Shown here: piece by piece, positions 1 to 6,128 of the stretch
Numbering within the stretch: the stretch's first letter is position 1
Layout: each line of letters starts with the position of its first letter
Assembly: GCA_021814355.1 (NCBI GenBank)
Contig: JAKAIJ010000109.1
Location: 1 to 8,311 of the forward strand
Direction: 5' to 3'
DNA length: 8,311 nt
DNA from: Acidobacteriota bacterium
Lineage (GTDB): Bacteria > Acidobacteriota > UBA4820 > DSQY01
The notes under the pieces: generated by a model
The model's input: only the letters and a program-made list of their open reading frames with translations
What the model was told of the DNA's origin: nothing
The model's database searches: none
Position numbers and translations under genes: made by a program

Positions 1-2
1 TC

Positions 3-707
3 ATCGGCGTCCCCTCGCAGATCACCCAGGTCGAGAAACGGGCCGTGCGCGAGTCGGCCTACCGGGCCAAGGCCTCCGAGGTCGCCCTGGTGGAGGAGCC
101 GATGGCCGCGGCCATCGGCGCAGGCATGCCCATCACCGAGCCCACGGGCAACATGATCGTGGACATCGGCGGAGGCACCACCGACGTGGCGGTCATCTCC
201 ATGGCGGGCATCGTCTACTCCCAGACCGTCCGCGTGGCCGGCAACGAGATGGACGAGGCCATCACCCAGTACATCAAGCGCAAGTACAACCTCCTCATTG
301 GCGAGCGCACCTCCGAGGAGATCAAGATCCGCCTCGGCTCCGCCTACCCGCTCGACAAGGAGGAGTCCATGGAGATCAAGGGGCGCGACCTCTCGGACGG
401 CATCCCCAAGACCCTCGTGGTCACCTCCGAGGAGATCCGGGAGGCCCTTTCCCGCCCCGTCTCCATCGTCATCGGCGCCGTGAAGGAGGCCCTGGAGCAG
501 ACGCCCCCCGAGCTGGCGGCCGACATCGTGGACCGCGGGATCGTCCTCGCGGGCGGCGGCGCGCTCCTGAAGAATCTGGACAAGCGGCTCCGCGAGGAGA
601 CGGGCCTGCCCGTCCTCATCGCCGACGAGCCCCTCTCCGCGGTCGTCCTGGGAGCCGGCAAGATGCTCCAGGACTTCGAGCTCCTTAAGAGGATCGCCTT
701 GGATTGA
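3..707 (+). CDS. mreB: Rod shape-determining protein MreB, 5' end missing
   Basis: MreB is the bacterial actin homologue. It forms ATP-bound filaments under the inner membrane and steers the RodA/PBP2 wall-building complex. The reading frame is already open at the window edge (first full codon at base 3), so about 234 C-terminal residues are seen of a usual 340-350. The GTG at base 45 is an internal valine codon, not a start: the residues before it (VPSQITQVEKRAVRES) are typical of internal MreB sequence. Other family marks are VEEPMAAAIGAG, the second phosphate-binding loop DIGGGTTDVAV (from base 162), and the adenosine-binding GIVLAGGGALLKNL near bases 537-578. The gene ends with TGA at 705-707, and mreC begins only 3 bases later. 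The following mreCD-mrdA-rodA order supports MreB rather than another actin-like protein. No defect is visible in the part present. Confidence 0.97.
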   Translation: MGVPSQITQVEKRAVRESAYRAKASEVALVEEPMAAAIGAGMPITEPTGNMIVDIGGGTTDVAVISMAGIVYSQTVRVAGNEMDEAITQYIKRKYNLLIGERTSEEIKIRLGSAYPLDKEESMEIKGRDLSDGIPKTLVVTSEEIREALSRPVSIVIGAVKEALEQTPPELAADIVDRGIVLAGGGALLKNLDKRLREETGLPVLIADEPLSAVVLGAGKMLQDFELLKRIALD

Positions 708-710
708 TGG

Positions 711-1523
711 ATGCAAAGGACCCTGGCTTCCCGCCGGCCAGAACTGCTGCTCCTCCTCTTCACGGTCGGCTACCTGGTGGCCCTCACCCTCCAGGTCCGG
801 CGCGGCGGGCAGACGGTTCTGGGCGGGACCGCGCTCGCCCTCTTCGGCCCCGTCCTCACCGCTTACAACTCCGCCGCCCGCTTCTCCCAGGAGGGCTTCG
901 ACGCCTACCTCTGGCAGCGTGACGCGGCGCTCCGGGCCGAGGCGCTGTCCCGCGAGAACCTCGCCCTCCGCGGCGAGCTCCAGCGCGTCCAGCCGCTGGC
1001 GGACGAAAACGCCCGCCTCCGGAGACTCCTGGACGTGCCCCCGCCGCCCGCCGTCCGTCTCGTGGGGGGCCGCGCCCTGATGCGCTACGGGGAGCCCTTC
1101 GGCCGGTACCTCCTCGTCTCCTGCGACCCCGCGGCACCGGTCTTTCCCGACACGCCGGTTCTGGACCCGGACGGCGTGGTGGGCAAGGTGCAGGCCTCCA
1201 GCGGGAACTTCTACCGGGTGCTTCTCGTCACCGACCCGAGCTCCGCCGTGGGGGTGATGACCGCCCGCACCGGCGCCCGCGGCGTGGCCGTGGGCGACGG
1301 CCGCGCGATCGAGGTGAGCTGGGTCACCAACGAGGCCGACGTCCGGCCCGGCGACCGGTTCGTCACCTCGGGCGAGGACGGGGTCTTCCCGCCGGGGATC
1401 TCCGTGGGCACGGCCATAGCGGTCTCGGACGGCGGCGACTATCTCAAGCGGATCACCCTCAGGCCCGCGGCGGCCCTTGACACCCTCACCTGGGTGGTCC
1501 TCGCGGTGAAGGGCCGTGCGTAG
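711..1523 (+). CDS. mreC: Rod shape-determining protein MreC
   Basis: MreC is a bitopic membrane protein whose periplasmic domain binds PBP2 and activates the elongasome. The 270 residues show the expected order: a short cytoplasmic start, one membrane helix (about residues 11-29), a heptad-like coiled coil (about 66-108, rich in Leu, Arg and Glu), then the beta-rich MreC domain. Family signatures in that domain are DPDGVVGKV, VLLVTDPSSAVGVM and VRPGDRFVTSGEDGVFPPG. Length is normal for short MreC proteins; E. coli MreC is longer. The ATG at 711 is the first possible start in frame, because the frame is closed by the mreB stop just 3 bases upstream. A purine stretch at about 687-694 lies rather far from this ATG, so translation probably depends on coupling to mreB. 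The 3' end overlaps mreD by 8 bases. Confidence 0.95.
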   Translation: MQRTLASRRPELLLLLFTVGYLVALTLQVRRGGQTVLGGTALALFGPVLTAYNSAARFSQEGFDAYLWQRDAALRAEALSRENLALRGELQRVQPLADENARLRRLLDVPPPPAVRLVGGRALMRYGEPFGRYLLVSCDPAAPVFPDTPVLDPDGVVGKVQASSGNFYRVLLVTDPSSAVGVMTARTGARGVAVGDGRAIEVSWVTNEADVRPGDRFVTSGEDGVFPPGISVGTAIAVSDGGDYLKRITLRPAAALDTLTWVVLAVKGRA

Positions 1524-2004
1524 ACCGGCCGTCGCCACGGTCGTCGTCTGCCTCCTCGCGTTGGCGGTCCAGCTCGTCCTGCTTCCGCTCGTCTCCCGGG
1601 ACCTCAACTCGGCCAACTGCTTCCTGGCGCTGCTCGCGGTCCTCGGGGTCCGCCAGAAGCGGCTGGCCGGCGTCCTCTGGGGGGCAGTCCTGGGCGGCCT
1701 CACCGACGCCCTGCTCATGCAGCACGCCGGCTACCACGGCATCGCCTTCACGCTGCTGGGGTACGGGTTCGGGTGGCTCGGCGAGAAGATGGTCATCACG
1801 GGGCGCGGGGCGCTGTTCACGCTCACCTTCGCCGCGGTCCTGCTCGACGCGGCGCTGGTGACCGCCCTCTTCTCGGCGCTGGAACGGCCGTTGGCCGCGG
1901 CCGTCCTCTGGGGCCCCGTGGCCGTCAGCGCCGCCGTCACCCCGCTCCTGGCCCTCGGCCTCGAGCGGGTCTACCGGCTCCTCGCGCGGGGAGAGCGGCC
2001 ATGA
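1516..2004 (+). CDS. mreD: Rod shape-determining protein MreD
   Basis: MreD is a small integral membrane protein that works with MreC in the rod complex; its exact activity is not settled. The 162 residues are almost entirely hydrophobic, with about five membrane segments (roughly residues 5-26, 33-45, 50-68, 75-90 and 98-122, with a further one near 126-148). The most family-like stretch is GAVLGGLTDALL at residues 56-67, matching the Gly-rich loop with a conserved Asp (D64) in MreD. MreD sequences diverge strongly, so the call rests partly on position between mreC and mrdA. The GTG at 1516 is chosen because it gives the full first membrane segment and a normal length; a weak GAAGGG lies only 2 bases upstream. 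It overlaps the mreC stop by 8 bases and its own TGA overlaps the mrdA ATG (ATGA), which suggests translational coupling on both sides. Confidence 0.9.
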   Translation: MRRPAVATVVVCLLALAVQLVLLPLVSRDLNSANCFLALLAVLGVRQKRLAGVLWGAVLGGLTDALLMQHAGYHGIAFTLLGYGFGWLGEKMVITGRGALFTLTFAAVLLDAALVTALFSALERPLAAAVLWGPVAVSAAVTPLLALGLERVYRLLARGERP

Positions 2005-3926
2005 GCCTCCAGGAGCGGCGCGACCTCCCCGCCAAGGCCCTCTTCCTCAAGGCCCTCGTCTGGGTCCTCTTCTCGGTGCTGCTGGGCAGGCTCTTCTACC
2101 TGCAGGTCATGCGGGGCGACTTCTACCGCGTGCTGAGCGAGAACAACTACACTCGGAGCATCGTCCTGCGGAGCCCCCGCGGCATGATCGTGGACCGCAA
2201 GGGGGCGGTCCTCTGCCGCAACCGGGTCTCCTTTTCCCTGGTGCTGGACAGCGCGCGGCGCGGCGACGTCGTCACGACGCTCGAGGGGATGAGGCGCGAC
2301 CTTGGCTTGACCATGACCCGCGACCAGCTGCGGGCGGCCCAGCTCCGAAGCCCCGTCCAGAGCCTCGCGGTGGTGGCCCGGGACGTCCCCGCTTCGTGGG
2401 TCCAGCGGGTGGAGGCCCGGCAGGCCGAGATGCCCCATCTTACCATCGAGATGGAACTGCGGCGCGAGTACCCCTACGGCCCGCTGCTGGGCCACTCCCT
2501 CGGGTACGTGGGCCTCATCTCCCCGGAGGAGTCCGAGGCGATGAGGATCCCCATCACCGACCCCTTCCTCGAGGTGGGCAAGTCGGGGGTCGAGAAGAGC
2601 TCCAACGCCGTGCTCATGGGCCGCAACGGCCGGCGCACGGCGCAGGTGAACAGCCTGGGGCGCGAGATTGACGACCCCACCCTGCGGCTCCCTGGCGTGG
2701 GGATCCAGGAGGAGCCGCTCCCGGGCAGGAGCCTCTCCCTCACCCTGGACGTGGAGCTGCAGAAGCTCCTGGAGACGGCCTTCGGCGACGAGACGGGCTG
2801 CGCCCTCTTCATGGACCCGGCCACCGGCGAGATTCTGGCGTGGGTGAGTATCCCCGAGTTCGATCCCAATCTCTTTTGCGGGAACGTCTCCCCCGCCGCC
2901 TGGAAGGCCCTCGCGGAGGACCCGCGCCACCCGCTGCTCAACCGCCCCATCCAGGGCGCCTACCCTCCCGGCTCCTCGTTCAAGCCCTTCGTGGCGCTCG
3001 TGGGGCTGGAGGAGGGCAAGCTCTCCACCTCCACGGTCTTCGGATGCGGCGGCGCCTGGGAGTTCGGCGGAAACGTCTTCCACTGCTGGGCGAAGGGGGG
3101 GCACGGCTCGGTGGACCTGCTGACGGCTATCCAGAACTCCTGCAACGTCTTCTTCTACAAGGCGGGAAACGAGGTCGGCATTGACCGCCTCGCCAAGTGG
3201 GGGGTGCGGTTCGGCCTCGGCAGGCCCACGGGCGTGGACCTCCCCGCGGAGGGCAGCGGCATTCTCCCGAGCCCCGAGTGGAAGGCCGCCCGGAAACTCG
3301 GCCCCTGGTATCCCGGAGAGACCCTTCCGGTGAGCATCGGCCAGGGCTACCTCACGGTCACCCCCATGCAGCTCCTCTCCTTCTACGCCACGCTCGCCAC
3401 GGGCGGGGTCCGGGTGAAGCCCCACCTGGCGGCGGCGCCACCGGAGGTGCTCCAGCGCACCGACGTCTCCGCCTCGACGCTGGCCGTCGTGAAGGAGGGG
3501 CTCTGGCGCGTGGTCAACGGCGGCGGCACCGGCAAGGCGTGCCGCATCGAGGGGCTGGACGTCTGCGCCAAGACCGGGACGGCCCAGGTGGTGAAGGCCA
3601 GCGCCGGGAAGGACACCAGGCTCCTCGACAAGGCCATACGCGACCACGCCTGGTTCGCCGGGTTCGCCCCGCGCGGCGACCCCAAGGTGGCCTTCGTCGT
3701 CCTCGTGGAGCACGGCGGCCACGGGGGCGACATCGCCGCCAAGATCGCCCGCATCGGCCTCGAGTACCTCTTCTACGGGAAGGAGCCCGTGGGGGCGCAG
3801 ACCGTGCCCGGCGCGACGCCCCCCGGCGAGCTGCCGCCCGACGGCGACGCGCCCTCGGAGGCTCCCACCCCCTCCCCCGCGGATCAGGCCCGGCTCGGAG
3901 CGGGAGGAGGCCACCGTGCGGGATAG
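2001..3926 (+). CDS. mrdA: Penicillin-binding protein 2 (elongasome transpeptidase)
   Basis: Class B penicillin-binding protein that cross-links new peptidoglycan in the periplasm, as partner of RodA. The 641 residues are close to E. coli PBP2 (about 633). A single N-terminal membrane anchor lies at about residues 13-34, followed by the pedestal/dimerisation domain starting with RGMIVDRKGAVLCRNR. The transpeptidase domain has all three catalytic motifs: S325-S-F-K328 with the nucleophilic serine, S380-C-N382, and K524-T-G526 in AKTGTAQV. It ends in a proline-rich tail of 48 residues (594-641). The ATG at 2001 is chosen because it overlaps the mreD stop as ATGA, has GGGGAGAG at 1988-1995 with a 5-base spacer, and puts the membrane helix at the right distance. 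The frame is open further upstream, but only as an out-of-frame shadow of mreD. The 3' end overlaps rodA by 11 bases. Confidence 0.96.
   Translation: MSLQERRDLPAKALFLKALVWVLFSVLLGRLFYLQVMRGDFYRVLSENNYTRSIVLRSPRGMIVDRKGAVLCRNRVSFSLVLDSARRGDVVTTLEGMRRDLGLTMTRDQLRAAQLRSPVQSLAVVARDVPASWVQRVEARQAEMPHLTIEMELRREYPYGPLLGHSLGYVGLISPEESEAMRIPITDPFLEVGKSGVEKSSNAVLMGRNGRRTAQVNSLGREIDDPTLRLPGVGIQEEPLPGRSLSLTLDVELQKLLETAFGDETGCALFMDPATGEILAWVSIPEFDPNLFCGNVSPAAWKALAEDPRHPLLNRPIQGAYPPGSSFKPFVALVGLEEGKLSTSTVFGCGGAWEFGGNVFHCWAKGGHGSVDLLTAIQNSCNVFFYKAGNEVGIDRLAKWGVRFGLGRPTGVDLPAEGSGILPSPEWKAARKLGPWYPGETLPVSIGQGYLTVTPMQLLSFYATLATGGVRVKPHLAAAPPEVLQRTDVSASTLAVVKEGLWRVVNGGGTGKACRIEGLDVCAKTGTAQVVKASAGKDTRLLDKAIRDHAWFAGFAPRGDPKVAFVVLVEHGGHGGDIAAKIARIGLEYLFYGKEPVGAQTVPGATPPGELPPDGDAPSEAPTPSPADQARLGAGGGHRAG
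3902..3910 (+). promoter_or_regulatory. Strong ribosome binding site for rodA
   Basis: GGGAGGAGG lies 5 bases before the GTG at 3916 and inside the last codons of mrdA. It is the best Shine-Dalgarno match among the gene starts in this window and fixes GTG 3916 as the rodA start. It suggests that rodA ribosomes can load directly rather than only by run-through from mrdA. Confidence 0.7.
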
Positions 3927-5025
3927 GGCCGCCGGCTTTTTCCGACTCCTCGACTGGCCAGGGTTTCTGACCGTCCTGGCGCTTATCACCTACGGCGTGG
4001 TGATGGTCCAGTCCGCCACCCACGGCACCCGTCTCGCCGCCCTGGGCGACCGACAGCTCCTCTACGGCTCCCTGGCGGCGGTCGTGCTGCTCGCCGCGCT
4101 CGCGGTCTCCTACGAGGTGTGGATTGACTACAGCGCCTTCCTCTACGGGCTCGTGGTCCTCACCCTTCTCGCCATGCCCCTCATCGGCCACTCCGTGGCG
4201 GGCTCGCGCTCCTGGCTTTCCCTCGGCCCGGCGGGCCTCCAGCCCAGCGAGATGGCCAAGGTCTTCGCCGCGCTCGCCTGCGCCGGCTACATCAAGGATA
4301 TGGCGGCCCGTTCGCTCGAGCGACGCGACGTCGCGATCCTCTTCGCCATCGCGGCGCTTCCCATGGCGCTCACGGCGGCCCAGCCCGACTTCGGCACCGC
4401 CACCACCTTCCTGCCCCTCTTCGGCGCGATCCTCTACCTGAGCGGAGCCCCGCTGGGCCGCATCGTCAAGTGGGCGGGGCTCGCCGCGGTGGGCGTGGCG
4501 GTTCTCTTCGCCCTGGGCTGGTTCACCTTCTTCAAGCCCTACCAGAAGGATCGGATCCTCACCTTCCTCGATCCCTCGATTGACCCGAAGGGGGCCGGGT
4601 ACCAGGTGGTCCAGGCGCGGATCGCCGTGGGCAGCGGACAGGTGACCGGCAAGGGGCTCCGCTCGGGGACGCAGAACCGGCTCAACTTCCTGCCCGCGCC
4701 CCACACCGACTTCATTTTCGGCGTGGTGGCCGAGGAGACTGGCTTTCTCGGCTCCGCGCTCCTGCTCTCGCTCTACCTGGGGCTTCTCCTGCGGCTCGCG
4801 GGAACCCTCGAATTGGCCAAGGACCCCGAGGGGAGGTTCCTGGTGGCGGCGGCCTTCTTCACCCTGCTCTACCATATCCTGATCAACGTGGGGATGGTCA
4901 TCGGCCTCCTGCCCACCACGGGCATCCCACTGCCCTTCCTCTCCTACGGCGGCTCGGCCCTGCTGGCCATGACCCTCTTCGCGGCGCTGGGGATCAACGT
5001 CCGGATGCGCCGCTTCTCGGTCTGA
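3916..5025 (+). CDS. rodA: Peptidoglycan glycosyltransferase RodA
   Basis: SEDS-family membrane enzyme that polymerises lipid II into glycan strands for side-wall growth, paired with PBP2. Its 369 residues match the usual length (E. coli about 370), and the sequence is a series of about ten hydrophobic segments. Diagnostic stretches are GSRSWLSLGPAGLQPSEMAK after the early helices, the extracellular loop H263-T-D265-F with the conserved, functionally essential aspartate of SEDS enzymes, VVAEETGFLGS just after it, and PFLSYGGSALL near the C terminus. The context next to mrdA separates it from the division paralogue FtsW. Start is GTG at 3916, supported by the strong GGGAGGAGG site and by the position of the first hydrophobic helix; it overlaps the mrdA stop (3924-3926) by 11 bases. 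No key residue is missing. Confidence 0.96.
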   Translation: MRDRAAGFFRLLDWPGFLTVLALITYGVVMVQSATHGTRLAALGDRQLLYGSLAAVVLLAALAVSYEVWIDYSAFLYGLVVLTLLAMPLIGHSVAGSRSWLSLGPAGLQPSEMAKVFAALACAGYIKDMAARSLERRDVAILFAIAALPMALTAAQPDFGTATTFLPLFGAILYLSGAPLGRIVKWAGLAAVGVAVLFALGWFTFFKPYQKDRILTFLDPSIDPKGAGYQVVQARIAVGSGQVTGKGLRSGTQNRLNFLPAPHTDFIFGVVAEETGFLGSALLLSLYLGLLLRLAGTLELAKDPEGRFLVAAAFFTLLYHILINVGMVIGLLPTTGIPLPFLSYGGSALLAMTLFAALGINVRMRRFSV

Positions 5026-5026
5026 C

Positions 5027-5031
5027 GGAGG
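5027..5031 (+). promoter_or_regulatory. Ribosome binding site for the ThiF/MoeB-family gene
   Basis: GGAGG lies 4 bases before the ATG at 5036 and directly after the rodA stop. It supports that ATG as the start and a transcript continuous with rodA. Confidence 0.55.
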
Positions 5032-5035
5032 CGCC

Positions 5036-6052
5036 ATGGCCGAGCGGTACGCGCGACAGGAGCTGCTCCCCTGGATGGGCCCCGCTGGCCAGGATCGCGT
5101 CGCCGCGGCCGCGGTCGGCGTCGTGGGGATGGGGGCCCTGGGGTGCGCCGCCGCCTCGCTGCTCGCGCGGGCGGGCGTCGGCTCCCTCGTGGTGGTGGAC
5201 CGGGACCTCGTGGAGGAGAGCAACCTCCACCGCCAGGTCCTCTACGACGAGAGGGACGTGGCGGAGCGGCTTCCCAAGGCCCACGCCGCCGCGCGCAGGC
5301 TCTCCGCGATCCGGGGCGATCTGAGGGTGGACCCCTGGAACGCCGACCTGGGCCCCGAGCGGGCCCGGGAGCTCTTCGCGCGGGTGGACGTGGTGTTGGA
5401 CGGAACGGACAATTACGAGGCGCGGTTCCTTCTCAACGACGCGGCGGTAGAGGCGGCAAAGCCCTGGGTTTACGCCGGGGTCGTCTCCACCCTGGGGACG
5501 GTGTTGACGGTGCGTCCCGGCGAGGGTCCGTGCCTGCGCTGCCTCCTGCCCGTCCTCCCTCCCCCCGGAAGCGCCCCCACCTGCGAGACCGTAGGGGTCC
5601 TCGGGGCCGCGGCCACCGCCGTGGCCTCGGTGCAGGCTGCCGAGGCCCTCAAGCTCCTCGCGGGGCGCGCCGACCTGCTCGCGGCGGGGGTCGTGGAGGT
5701 GGAGCTCCTGAAGCCGTCCCTCCGCGTGACGCGCGTCCCGGCCGATTCCGCCTGCCGCTGCTGCCGGGGCCGTCGGTTCGACTTTCTCGAGGAACGGGAA
5801 GGAAGCCGGACCCACCGGCTCTGCGGCCGCGACAGCATCCTGGTCCTGGCCCCCGCCGGCACCGCTCTCGACCTCGCGGCGCTGGAGGCGCGGCTGAGCC
5901 TCTCCGGCCCCGTCTTCCGCAACCCCTACCTGCTCCAGACCGAGTGGGAGGGTCACGCCGTCACCCTCTACGCCGACGGGCGCGCCATGGTCCAGGGGAC
6001 GAGGGACCCGGTCCGGGCGCGCGCCCTTTACGCGCGGTTCTTGGGGATGTGA
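5036..6052 (+). CDS. ThiF/MoeB/HesA-family E1-like adenylyltransferase
   Basis: Enzymes of this family use ATP to adenylate the C-terminal Gly-Gly of a ubiquitin-like sulfur carrier (ThiS or MoaD), as a step in thiamine or molybdopterin synthesis. The 338 residues contain the nucleotide loop G31-M-G-A-L-G36, D55/D57, the N63-L-H-R66-Q67 motif whose Arg contacts ATP, K81, and D125 in DGTDN. There are two zinc-type Cys pairs (C166/C169 and C240/C243, the latter with an extra C242), and C183 in a TCETVGVLG stretch where MoeB/ThiF carry a conserved or catalytic Cys. All core residues look intact. From about 258 an extra C-terminal domain starts with LCGRDS and ends in NPYLL, ADGRAMVQGT and an RALYARFLG-like tail. 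As I recall, Bacillus MoeB/ThiF proteins of about 339 residues end the same way; there is no rhodanese domain. ThiF and MoeB cannot be told apart here, so no symbol is given. The gene begins 10 bases after rodA. No ThiS, MoaD or other cofactor gene is in the window. Confidence 0.9.
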   Translation: MAERYARQELLPWMGPAGQDRVAAAAVGVVGMGALGCAAASLLARAGVGSLVVVDRDLVEESNLHRQVLYDERDVAERLPKAHAAARRLSAIRGDLRVDPWNADLGPERARELFARVDVVLDGTDNYEARFLLNDAAVEAAKPWVYAGVVSTLGTVLTVRPGEGPCLRCLLPVLPPPGSAPTCETVGVLGAAATAVASVQAAEALKLLAGRADLLAAGVVEVELLKPSLRVTRVPADSACRCCRGRRFDFLEEREGSRTHRLCGRDSILVLAPAGTALDLAALEARLSLSGPVFRNPYLLQTEWEGHAVTLYADGRAMVQGTRDPVRARALYARFLGM

Positions 6053-6128
6053 CGATGGAATCCAGGCCGCCCAGCCGGGCGAGCGGCTTCCACGGCCCGG
6101 CGGGCGCCCTCCCGAAAGGAGCCGCGGC
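6053..6128 (+). other. Only true intergenic gap; possible 25-codon leader frame, no clear terminator
   Basis: This 76-base stretch separates the ThiF/MoeB-type gene from lpxK. A frame opening with ATG at 6055 runs 25 codons and closes with TGA at 6130-6132, overlapping the lpxK GTG as GTGA. Short GC-rich inverted repeats (for example GCCC-AGCC-GGGC) are present but no T-run follows, so an intrinsic terminator is not supported. No -10/-35 promoter is recognisable. The lpxK ribosome binding site lies at its 3' end. Confidence 0.5.
6115..6121 (+). promoter_or_regulatory. Ribosome binding site for lpxK
   Basis: AAAGGAG lies 7 bases before the GTG at 6129, a near-ideal match and spacing. It decides the GTG start of lpxK. 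Confidence 0.65.

Noticed and set aside
45..707. mreB starting at the GTG at base 45
   Set aside because: Conserved MreB sequence continues in frame upstream to the window edge, so the gene is cut by the window and this GTG is an internal valine.
1773..2000. An upstream extension of mrdA in the same frame
   Set aside because: It would overlap most of the second half of mreD and gives Arg/Gly/Ala-rich sequence not found in PBP2. The ATG at 2001 has a good ribosome binding site and an ATGA junction.
1971..3989. A very long open frame on the minus strand (672 codons) antisense to mrdA
   Set aside because: At this GC level stop codons are rare in several frames. The + strand frame has all PBP2 catalytic motifs, while the minus frame is low-complexity (Gly, Arg, Glu, His) and matches no family I know.
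3514..5223. Minus-strand open frame of 569 codons across the end of mrdA and rodA
   Set aside because: Composition-driven shadow of rodA. It spans several gene borders and has no domain, no ribosome binding site and no context.
6066..6110. GC-rich inverted repeats in the gap before lpxK, considered as a terminator
   Set aside because: Stems are short (about 4-5 pairs), no T-run follows, and such repeats are expected by chance in DNA of this composition.
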